This document shows positions 42,843 through 50,413 of a stretch of DNA of 64,000 nt, one piece after another. The translations under genes were made by a program, and so were the position numbers. Every line of letters starts with the position of its first letter. Positions within the stretch are counted from its first letter, which is position 1. Under the pieces are notes generated by a model. The model was not told the DNA's origin. It saw only the letters and a program-made list of their open reading frames with translations, and did no database searches. The DNA is from Parabacteroides bouchesdurhonensis (GTDB taxonomy: Bacteria > Bacteroidota > Bacteroidia > Bacteroidales > Tannerellaceae). The stretch spans positions 2,588,558 through 2,652,557 of the forward strand of contig NZ_LT896588.1 of the NCBI RefSeq assembly GCF_900186615.1. The letters are read 5' to 3'.

Positions 42843-44960
42843 TTACGCGGTTTCAACCTCAGGTACTGAATCTATCGAATTGACAAATTTAACCAATTGC
42901 GGATCTGAATCTTTTTGTATGAGGTTTCGGAGACTCTTTTTCAATTCATAAGCATCATCCCCTGCTGTATTTATTAAATCCATATAAAAATCTTTGTTTT
43001 GCAGAATCAATGAACGGCATGCCCCATCGGAAATTACAGGTTTCACTATTTTATCAATAACGTCTCCAGCTTGACTTTTCAAATTACCATGCGATCTAAG
43101 CCATGTTTCGAAAAATTGAAACTTTATTGCATTGATAGTCTTTTTACCGATGCAGAAATCATTTCTTATATCGGTAACTGTCGATTTAATTTTTCGTTTA
43201 TCCAATCTTTCAACTATATTCTTGAAACAATTAGGGAAAGGATTCAAACTTTGAGTTCCAGAAGCAATATCCATCAGAATCTTTTTGCCAAATTCAGTCA
43301 AGTTATCTGGCAAGGATTTGATTTTAGCCAGTAAATGTTTTATTGCGACAAACCAATAATATGATGTATGTGCTGTTCTTTGGGCGTATAATGTATCAAC
43401 ACTTATTTCAGACAACGCTTCGAACGCTATTTTATTGATATGATCGGTCAGGACATTGCTTATTTTAGTGGTCAAATCGTAAAAAGATGCGTCAGGAATT
43501 ACATCTTTAATATTGTTCTTAGTGATATACTTATCCAAATCGGTATTCCACTCTGCTAAATGCTCGATAAATACCTCATCCGTTACACCTATTCTGTTCT
43601 TAATATCTTCAAATTGGGGCAATATGTCTGAGAGCAATAATTTATAGCCAAGTTTATGATTTACCATGTATTGTAGTGTTTCATTTAATAGCGGTATATT
43701 CCATCCCACACTATTTACTAATAAGTCTCCATGATCCACATAATAGTCCATGAGTTCTGCAACATATTTTATATCTCCACCCTCTATTAAGGAAACGGAA
43801 TGACCATGTGCCAATTGCATGGCGACTAAATCGTAATATCCAGACTCTTTAATGTTTCGGCCATCAGTTTCTAATTCAGAATGCAACTGATTTATGTAGG
43901 TTGAATCTAACGTTACAGGTAAAGGTCTTTCTTCGTCAGATGCCAATAAACGATAGGTTGTAAATATAGCCCCTATATTATCTTTATTTACATTCTGTTC
44001 ATCAATGCAATTCGTGATCGCTTGCAAAAGCGTTGGAAACGTATAGGTAGAATTATCTTTTAACGTTTTTACAATATCTGCATGGTCGAAATTATCGGGT
44101 AGTAAGTTTGCCAAATAATTATCGAGCGCCTCCGAATTTGTTGCTACTTGATAATATTTATATGCTTTAGTTGTCGCGTTATCCCGATAGGCAGCATCTG
44201 TTGCATTTGCAGCTTGAATATAATCGATAAATGTATTTGGCTTGACTGTTTTTGCTTCAATCAATGACGTAAAATCGCACGCCAACTTATTTTGCGCAAT
44301 AAACCTGTCTATTGCATCTAACGTTTTGAAATAGTCGCCGCCATTGAAGTCATTGAACCGAACTATCTTCTTATATAATTGAGCAATCACATGGTTTTGG
44401 CTTTCCGTGTCTAAATGCAACAGCAGTTCTTGGTATTCGACAGGGAACACCTGCTTCTCTATGGATTCTTTTAATTTCAATTGTGCTATTCTTTGCCATA
44501 CACGCAGAATAACATCGCTCTTTCGAGTTAATTTATGCAAACAATGTATAATCTTATCGATAAGCGCATTGTCCATACATTGTATAACTTCTTCTAATAC
44601 AGTGTCAAATTGTTTATTAGTCTCTGCATATTGATTTATGTCGTGGTCTTCTTCTCCGTTGATGCAGCCTTCAATATATTTTTTCAATGGAATTTGTCGA
44701 GCATCTTCAACATCGACACCATATACCAAAGCTGCAATTTCGCGTTGTGTTTGCAGATCATTGTTAATTATTGTTTGAATGCCATTCAGATAGTCGCCGG
44801 ACAATATTTGTTCTACTGGATTTGCCAGAATATCCGTCTTCTTCAAACAGAACAATGCTATGTTTATCATCAAAATTTCGTTACACCACTCTTGTTTAAG
44901 AGCGACCATCTCATTGATATATGATATAATTTCCCTAACATTGGCATTAGGATTTACCAA
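42843..44960 (-). CDS. C-terminal part of a KAP-type P-loop NTPase (second ORF)
   Basis: A frame of about 705 residues whose first residues (RIFRLVNPNANVREIISYINEMV, read from just upstream of the TTG at 44,960) are the conserved KAP segment that follows the NTPase core. The remainder is an AT-rich, helical, repeat-like region without a recognised domain. It overlaps the N-terminal ORF by seven bases in another frame. With no good ATG at its head, it most likely belongs to one protein of about 1,080 residues broken by a frameshift at the A run at 44,974-44,977. The stop lies next to the fold-back element. Confidence 0.75.
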   Translation of the reverse strand: MVNPNANVREIISYINEMVALKQEWCNEILMINIALFCLKKTDILANPVEQILSGDYLNGIQTIINNDLQTQREIAALVYGVDVEDARQIPLKKYIEGCINGEEDHDINQYAETNKQFDTVLEEVIQCMDNALIDKIIHCLHKLTRKSDVILRVWQRIAQLKLKESIEKQVFPVEYQELLLHLDTESQNHVIAQLYKKIVRFNDFNGGDYFKTLDAIDRFIAQNKLACDFTSLIEAKTVKPNTFIDYIQAANATDAAYRDNATTKAYKYYQVATNSEALDNYLANLLPDNFDHADIVKTLKDNSTYTFPTLLQAITNCIDEQNVNKDNIGAIFTTYRLLASDEERPLPVTLDSTYINQLHSELETDGRNIKESGYYDLVAMQLAHGHSVSLIEGGDIKYVAELMDYYVDHGDLLVNSVGWNIPLLNETLQYMVNHKLGYKLLLSDILPQFEDIKNRIGVTDEVFIEHLAEWNTDLDKYITKNNIKDVIPDASFYDLTTKISNVLTDHINKIAFEALSEISVDTLYAQRTAHTSYYWFVAIKHLLAKIKSLPDNLTEFGKKILMDIASGTQSLNPFPNCFKNIVERLDKRKIKSTVTDIRNDFCIGKKTINAIKFQFFETWLRSHGNLKSQAGDVIDKIVKPVISDGACRSLILQNKDFYMDLINTAGDDAYELKKSLRNLIQKDSDPQLVKFVNSIDSVPEVETA

Positions 44961-46096
44961 TCTGAATATCCGATTTTAGTTTCTTTCGCTTCATTTTCTG
45001 TTTCTCCAAATGCTTCAACAAACAGTTTGTTGAATATACTTCGATAGTCGGTAATAACAGGAGGAGCAACACGATAAACAATAGGGAAAGTTTTATTGAT
45101 AAAATACTTGGTCAGTTGTTTCGTTTGTTCGTCGGTCTCATCTCCGAATGCACAAGCTAAATGTGTTTCATCGAAAGGAATAACAGCCCAAACATTTTCA
45201 AAACCGCTATCGGCGAAGAACGTATGGATAGAAGACCATAATTCTTTTACTTTTTCAGCGGGGAGACGATCCATGTTGTCAAAAACAAGGACTAATTTAC
45301 GTTGTCCTTTTTCCTTGATAAAATCAGAAATGTCTTGCATCCATGTTTTGAACTCGTAAACCGTTGGTTCGTCTTCGCTCAAAGTCTCATAGCAAACGTC
45401 CTTTTCGACTTTATCTTGATAAATAGCTAACATATAACTCCATCCATATTTATGATCTTTGCTATATGCCCATTTCCAAACGCACAATGCAATAAGAACT
45501 GGCAGTGCAGCTATGATAATAGACAATAAAGAAAACCACCATGTTGTGGGTGTAGGTTTTACTGCATACGCAATAAATGTAAATATCGGAGTTAAAACTG
45601 CAACCAAAAATGCCGCAACCATACCATTACTGATAAGGGGATATTTTTCGGTTACGGTCTCCGTTTTACGGGCTAATAAATATTTCAGCTTTTCAGACCA
45701 TGATACGGTTTTCGTACCTCCACCTTTGACTTTTATTGTTGCATTTCCAGATAGGATACCATCATCAATAAGTTTGCTTGTAAGCAATTCCAATATAGAG
45801 CGGCGTTGCAAGTCCTCTTGATGTCCCCATGCGTCATACTCAAAAAAGTAATAGTCGTCTGATAATTCACGTTCCAACATTTTAACCACGTTGGATTTTC
45901 CAGATCCCCAAATACCTTCGATGCCGATAATTCGAGGTAAAGTACATTCCTCATCCAATGAATCATTCTGACAAAAATGGCGAGCAATAGTTTTTGCCAA
46001 CCTTTCTTGCGAACCTCCATCGAATTTGTCAATACCACACGGTTTATTTTGGATAAACCGCGGATATTGCTGTTTGGATTGTAGTTTTGTTTCCAT
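44954..46096 (-). CDS. KAP-family P-loop NTPase, N-terminal part
   Basis: A 380-residue ORF with Walker A GIEGIWGSGKSN (61-69), two membrane helices inserted after it (about 158-178 and 187-209) and Walker B KLVLVFDNMDR (D273). This is the hallmark layout of KAP NTPases, some of which act in phage exclusion (PifA of plasmid F). It ends after ETKIGYSDW where homologues continue with an RIFRLVNP segment that is present in the next frame, so a one-base slip or deletion in the AAAA run is likely. It follows the DUF4143 ATPase gene by 16 bases. Confidence 0.85.
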   Translation of the reverse strand: METKLQSKQQYPRFIQNKPCGIDKFDGGSQERLAKTIARHFCQNDSLDEECTLPRIIGIEGIWGSGKSNVVKMLERELSDDYYFFEYDAWGHQEDLQRRSILELLTSKLIDDGILSGNATIKVKGGGTKTVSWSEKLKYLLARKTETVTEKYPLISNGMVAAFLVAVLTPIFTFIAYAVKPTPTTWWFSLLSIIIAALPVLIALCVWKWAYSKDHKYGWSYMLAIYQDKVEKDVCYETLSEDEPTVYEFKTWMQDISDFIKEKGQRKLVLVFDNMDRLPAEKVKELWSSIHTFFADSGFENVWAVIPFDETHLACAFGDETDEQTKQLTKYFINKTFPIVYRVAPPVITDYRSIFNKLFVEAFGETENEAKETKIGYSDW

Positions 46097-46112
46097 ATAC
46101 GTAATTTATTGA

Positions 46113-47243
46113 TTATACGAACTCCAAATAATTCTCCCGATTTACCACATGAAACTCGGCATAGGGATAGGCTTCTTGGAAGGCTTTCGGTGCGGCCGGC
46201 ATTTTATTTCCCCACTTGAACTCCAAGGCGGTAAGACTGTCGGCACTCTCCTCAATCAGGTCGATTTCCTGTTTGTCGTAGGTGCGCCAGAAATAGAACT
46301 CCCTGTGCAGTCCCTCATTGAAGTTCGCTTTGCGCCGCTCTCCGATGATGTAGTTCTCCCACAGCGCACCGACATCCTGCCGAATGGCCAGCGGTGAGAA
46401 AGCCCCGATAATGGCATTGCGAATGCCGTTGTCGTAGAAGTACCACTTGCCAGCTTTTGTAACCTCCTTGCGTAGGTTACGCGAATAAGCCCCCAGACGA
46501 TAGATAACGAAGACCTTTTCCAATAGGTCGAGGTATTTTTCAACGGTCGTCTTGCTCATGCCGAGTTGTTTACCTAACTCTTCGTAAGAAACTTCGCTGC
46601 CCAACTGAAAAGCTATCAATCGCAGTAGATCGCGCATCTTGCTCGAATTTTTTAAGCCGTCAATTGCTAAGATATCTTTAAGCAGGTATGCACCGACAAT
46701 ATCACGTAGGTAGTCTGTTTTACGTTCATAGTTCTCCATCATTACTACTTCGGGATAGGAACCGTAAATCAAGCGCGCTTCGAGGTTCTGGCGGGTTTCA
46801 AGTGCCGTTTCCGTCTGTGCGATTTCCCGTTGCGAGAATGGTGTAAGGAGAAATTGCGTACTGCGGCCGACCAACGGTTCACCAGTCTTATTCAGCAAAT
46901 CGAATGACGAAGAACCACTTGCCAAGACACTTATTCCCGGTATTTCATCAACTATCAACTTCAGAATACTACCGATTTGTGGTATGTTCTGTGCCTCATC
47001 AATAGCCAGCAAATCAATACCATCCAATAAATGCCGATAATTGGCTATTGAGCGATTCTCCAATAGTGCTAATGTGTCGTAGTCTTCGCCGTTGAGCATC
47101 ATCGTCCTACCTGAATAGTTGTCCACAATTTTACGCATCATTACCGTTTTACCAACACGGCGAGCACCAAAAATCAGTACTGCTTTATTGGGCGCGATTC
47201 GTGCTGTAATCTTCTCTTGAAGTATTCTATTTACTGTTTCCAT
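46113..47243 (-). CDS. AAA ATPase with DUF4143 domain
   Basis: A 376-residue protein with Walker A LIFGARRVGKTVMM, Walker B LLAIDEAQN and an arginine-finger-like segment, then a winged-helix part (SYEELGKQLGMSKTTVEKYLDLLEK) and a C-terminal DUF4143 domain with a restriction-endonuclease-like pattern (YDKQEIDLIEE ... ALEFKWG). This family is common on mobile DNA with no settled function. It is the first gene of a leftward operon with the KAP NTPase and is absent from the canonical CTnDOT layout as I know it. Confidence 0.85.
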   Translation of the reverse strand: METVNRILQEKITARIAPNKAVLIFGARRVGKTVMMRKIVDNYSGRTMMLNGEDYDTLALLENRSIANYRHLLDGIDLLAIDEAQNIPQIGSILKLIVDEIPGISVLASGSSSFDLLNKTGEPLVGRSTQFLLTPFSQREIAQTETALETRQNLEARLIYGSYPEVVMMENYERKTDYLRDIVGAYLLKDILAIDGLKNSSKMRDLLRLIAFQLGSEVSYEELGKQLGMSKTTVEKYLDLLEKVFVIYRLGAYSRNLRKEVTKAGKWYFYDNGIRNAIIGAFSPLAIRQDVGALWENYIIGERRKANFNEGLHREFYFWRTYDKQEIDLIEESADSLTALEFKWGNKMPAAPKAFQEAYPYAEFHVVNRENYLEFV

Positions 47244-47261
47244 ACCTTATAAAATATAATG

Positions 47262-47269
47262 CAAAGATA
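47262..47269 (-). promoter_or_regulatory. -7 element of the DUF4143-KAP operon
   Basis: TATCTTTG on the minus strand lies about 19 bases before the ATPase start. The rest of 47,270-47,495 is AT-rich without a gene. Confidence 0.4.
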
Positions 47270-47495
47270 ATCATATTTTTTTAATTGGCGAATTTTACAA
47301 AAAAAACGGGCTATTAAATGGCGATTTTTACAACCACAATCTTATGGAAGTTGTTTCATTGTTTTTAGTAATGATATATGTTCATACTATGATGACTCAA
47401 TAATTTACCAGACATACGTTTCTGAAATTTGTCCTTATAGGAATGAAAAACTCACATATATTGTGCTAATTAATATATAATTAAATGAAAATAAA

Positions 47496-47522
47496 AAGAC
47501 AGGATACGAGTATTCCTGTCTT
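47496..47522 (-). terminator. Terminator after rteC
   Basis: AAGACAGGA and TCCTGTCTT form a 9-bp stem, followed on the minus strand by TTTTATTTTC. It ends the rteC transcript 22 bases after the stop codon. Confidence 0.7.
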
Positions 47523-47544
47523 CTCATATGTAATGGATATTTTT

Positions 47545-48150
47545 TTATTTTCTCATCCGCTCCAACTCCTCATCACGCAACATTCTCTCGTTCAGTTTTT
47601 CCTGCATCCTGTCAATGAAATAGGTGCGGCTTTCGTTCTTCCGGCGTTTGATATCAGTGTAGAAGCGGTAGCAGTCTTTAGAATCAACCCCGAATATCTT
47701 ATAGAGAAGTGGGGCGAGCTGTTTGAGCGGCATATTGCCGTTGTTGATGCAGCCCATCACGTCTATGCCGTAGATAAGTTCCACGAGGTCGATGGCATTG
47801 CCCGTCCATTGAAGAAGGCTGGCGGTGGTTTCTGTTGCGTTGTTGGCGGATATTAGTGGTGGCACTTGGGGCGTGGCAAGGAATTTCTGCATCTTTCTTA
47901 CGAAAGACAGAGCCTTGCTGACGTAGGCGGCAATCTCTCTTTTTTCTTCTGACAGATTACGTACGGGATGGTGCTGCAACTCGATTTCGATGTAGGCAAG
48001 CGCGATGACGGTAAGGTTCATGTCCATGCCGCCGTTGCACAGTTCGATCACTTGGGTGGCGAAAGCCGTGTATGCCGTTTCCATATTGCAGTCGCCGGCT
48101 TCGTTTATCAGGCGGAAAAAGTCGGTTTCCGCCAGCAAGAAATAATTCAT
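47545..48150 (-). CDS. rteC: Excision regulator RteC
   Basis: A 201-residue member of the RteC family (SLLQWTGNAIDLVELIYGID, then KRRKNESRTYFIDRM). In CTnDOT RteC activates the excision genes after tetracycline exposure. The start at 48,150 is chosen because family members begin near MNYFLLAETDFF; the open frame extends to 48,213 without support. It is slightly shorter than the roughly 217 residues reported for CTnDOT RteC. It lies downstream of the RibD-like gene and is separated from it by a terminator hairpin. Confidence 0.88.
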   Translation of the reverse strand: MNYFLLAETDFFRLINEAGDCNMETAYTAFATQVIELCNGGMDMNLTVIALAYIEIELQHHPVRNLSEEKREIAAYVSKALSFVRKMQKFLATPQVPPLISANNATETTASLLQWTGNAIDLVELIYGIDVMGCINNGNMPLKQLAPLLYKIFGVDSKDCYRFYTDIKRRKNESRTYFIDRMQEKLNERMLRDEELERMRK

Positions 48151-48233
48151 GGTTCTGTCAATTTTGAAAATTACACTTTGTTTTCTGCGTGCGCACATGA
48201 ATATAATTGGCAAAAAACGCGGCAGAAAATAAA

Positions 48234-48268
48234 AAATCCAACACTCAATTTTACAAAGTGCTGGATTT
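48234..48268 (-). terminator. Terminator after the RibD-like gene
   Basis: AAATCCAACACT and AGTGCTGGATTT pair with one mismatch. On the minus strand the stem is followed by TTTTTTATTTT. It separates the RibD-like gene from rteC, so rteC needs its own promoter nearby or read-through. Confidence 0.65.
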
Positions 48269-48388
48269 CAGAGGTATAAAATTCAGTATTTTTTCACAAG
48301 GACAAATTATCTCCGACTTAAATTGTTTGTAATCGGAACATTTATTCTATTCCTGAAAATAGAAATGTATGCTTGCCGCACATTTTGG

Positions 48389-48811
48389 CTATCTTGCTTT
48401 TTTATCAAGGATATAGATAATGCGACATACACCGTTGGGATAGCTTTTCAAAGAGGAAAGCGTCCAGTGTTGCTCTGGCAGAGCCGACTTAAAAAAATGT
48501 CGTCCGCTTCCGGATATGAAAGGAACGGTGTATAGTATGATTTCATCCACAGCGTGCATCCGCAGCAGTCCGTTTATATAGTCTGCCGTGTCCGGTGTGG
48601 CTTCCGCGAGGTAACGGATGTTTGTGCAGTCTTTTCTCCATTCGTGCAGCATTGAAATGGAATAGTCCGGTGTCACACGGTAAAAGGCTTTCTTCCTGAT
48701 TTCATCAAGACCGCAACGGTCAAGGCACAAATCCTGATGTGCTTTATCATATAACTCTGAAGAAAGACATCCGTCCATCGTCAGTACGGCGAGAATCTGA
48801 ACTTTACCCAT
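48389..48811 (-). CDS. RibD C-terminal / dihydrofolate-reductase-family protein
   Basis: A 140-residue protein with an alpha/beta fold like the reductase domain of RibD or DHFR (VQILAVLTMDGCLSS at the N-terminus; the family's HEWR ... TNIRYLAEATPDTADYI and VDEIILYTVPFISGSGRHFF follow). It is shorter than the usual 170-190 residues and probably lacks part of the cofactor site. It sits between rteB and rteC, as in several tetQ transposons. Role unknown. Confidence 0.7.
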   Translation of the reverse strand: MGKVQILAVLTMDGCLSSELYDKAHQDLCLDRCGLDEIRKKAFYRVTPDYSISMLHEWRKDCTNIRYLAEATPDTADYINGLLRMHAVDEIILYTVPFISGSGRHFFKSALPEQHWTLSSLKSYPNGVCRIIYILDKKAR

Positions 48812-48844
48812 AATCGTTTCCTTTCGTTAGGCAAGGGTAAAAAA

Positions 48845-48987
48845 GTAGCGTGCAATTCACACTACCTTCAAGCGATGGCTCTGGTAAAGCCTTTACGGAG
48901 AGTACGTGAATGCACGCTATGCGTAAGCATAGCATAAGCATCACGCAATCGTCTCCGTAGTTCCAATTTACCAGATTTTCGCTTGAA
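48845..48987. other. Large multi-stem structured element between rteB and the RibD-like gene
   Basis: A first hairpin (48,845-48,865, GTAG/CTAC with CACG-type inner pairs) is followed by a nested set of stems: TTCAAGCGA/TCGCTTGAA (48,867-48,875 and 48,979-48,987), CTGGTAAA/TTTACCAG, ACGGAGA/TCTCCGT and the innermost GCTATGC-GTAA-GCATAGC (48,916-48,933). It could be a 5' leader structure or a protein-binding site for RteB. No gene is seen in 48,812-49,090. Confidence 0.6.
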
Positions 48988-49060
48988 ACGCCTTGCGGTC
49001 TTATCCTATATGTTGGCGGCGAAAAGCTCCTGCCAATCGCCGTTTTTCTCAAATGTTATG

Positions 49061-49068
49061 CAAAGATA
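49061..49068 (-). promoter_or_regulatory. -7 element upstream of the RibD-like gene
   Basis: TATCTTTG on the minus strand, 23 bases after the rteB stop. A transcript starting here would carry the whole structured element as its leader before the RibD-like ATG. No clear -33 box is visible, as expected for an activator-dependent promoter. Confidence 0.4.
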
Positions 49069-49090
49069 GCCAAATTCAGTGAATTACGGG

Positions 49091-50413
49091 CTATGATTGC
49101 TTGAATTTATATTTAAGTCCATACTCTTCAAGTTTGCTGTATAGTGTTGTCCTGCCTATGCCGAGCAGTTCTGCGGCGACACTCCGGTTGCCGTTTGCCT
49201 GTTTCAACGCACGCAATATCCGCTCCTTATCCTCCGCGTCATTGCGCAAGGCGAAGCTGACAGTAGAGGTCGGTTTCGTCACGGCAAGTTCCAGATGCTC
49301 TTTCATGACAACACCTTCCTGCGCCTGCAATACAGCACCCATAACTTTCTGCCGAAGTTCCCGCACGTTGCCCGGCCATGCGTGTGTCAGCAACGCTTTA
49401 CGTGCTTCGGAACTGAACCCGCTCACGCTACACTCCAGCTCTCTGTTTGCCATATCACGGAAGAACTCTGCCAGCGGCATAATGTCTTCTTGACAGTCAC
49501 GCAACGGAGGAACGGTTATCCCGAAGTCGTGCAGGCGGTACAGAAGATCCTGCCGAAAACGCTTTTCATTCACCGATACCTCCAAATCTTCATTGGTAGC
49601 AGCGATGATGCGGACATTGAAATTCCGGTCTGCCTTGTCTCCGACCGGGCGATACCGCCTCTCCTGTATGGCACGGAGCAACATCTGTTGGGTTTCCAAC
49701 GCGAGGTTTCCTACCTCGTCCAGAAACAACGTGCCGCCTTCCGCCTCATGGAAATATCCTTTCTTGGCATTGTCCGCACCTGTAAATGCACCTTTGACGT
49801 GTCCGAAGAAAGCCGACGGTGCAAGCTCTTTGGAGAGTGAACCGCAGTCCACCGCCACAAATGGCTTGCCTGCACGTTTGCTCTTGTCATGCAACAGGTG
49901 GGCAATATGCTCCTTGCCCGTGCCGTTCTCACCAAATATCATCACGCTCATATCGGTGGCGGCTACCAGCCTTATGCGGTGCATGATTTTCTGAAAGGCG
50001 GAACCTTCACGGGCGAATATAGGCATACGGCGTTGTCCTGCCTGACGTTCTTTCAGTATGGAACGGATCAGGGGGACAAGTTTATCCTCCACAAGCTGTT
50101 TGGGAATATAGTCTATCGAGCCGAGTTTCATGCTTTCCACGGCGGTATTAACTTCGGCGTAGTCGGTCATAATGATGAAGGGCTGCATCTTTCCCTCCTT
50201 TCGCATCCAGCACAAAAGGTCTATGCCACTGCCGTCAGGCAGACGCAGGTCGGCAACCACGATATCATTATCTGTTGCCTGTTGCAGATGTTTCTTCGCG
50301 GTTGAGAGGTGGTAAGCCTTCATATTGCGGTAGCCCTCCCGTGACAGCATATTGCAGACATATTCGCAATACACGATGTTGTCTTCCACCACAATTATTT
50401 TTGTCTTATTCAT
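49091..50413 (-). CDS. rteB: Response regulator RteB (NtrC family)
   Basis: A 440-residue response regulator with receiver domain (phospho-acceptor D55, VVADLRLPDG), AAA+ sigma-54-activator-type domain (GENGTGKEHIAH Walker A, FGHVKGAFTGADN) and a Fis-type HTH (NGNRSVAAELLGIGRTTLYSKL). In CTnDOT it activates rteC transcription. Its start overlaps rteA by eight bases. Confidence 0.93.
   Translation of the reverse strand: MNKTKIIVVEDNIVYCEYVCNMLSREGYRNMKAYHLSTAKKHLQQATDNDIVVADLRLPDGSGIDLLCWMRKEGKMQPFIIMTDYAEVNTAVESMKLGSIDYIPKQLVEDKLVPLIRSILKERQAGQRRMPIFAREGSAFQKIMHRIRLVAATDMSVMIFGENGTGKEHIAHLLHDKSKRAGKPFVAVDCGSLSKELAPSAFFGHVKGAFTGADNAKKGYFHEAEGGTLFLDEVGNLALETQQMLLRAIQERRYRPVGDKADRNFNVRIIAATNEDLEVSVNEKRFRQDLLYRLHDFGITVPPLRDCQEDIMPLAEFFRDMANRELECSVSGFSSEARKALLTHAWPGNVRELRQKVMGAVLQAQEGVVMKEHLELAVTKPTSTVSFALRNDAEDKERILRALKQANGNRSVAAELLGIGRTTLYSKLEEYGLKYKFKQS

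Noticed and set aside
44974..44977. Programmed -1 frameshift in the KAP gene
   Set aside because: The slippery sequence is only AAAA with no clear downstream stimulator seen. A simple deletion is the more economical reading, though slippage is not excluded.
48867..48987. Integron attC site
   Set aside because: The arms lack the RYYYAAC/GTTRRRY core boxes, and there is no integron integrase or cassette array. The structure is reported only as a palindromic element.
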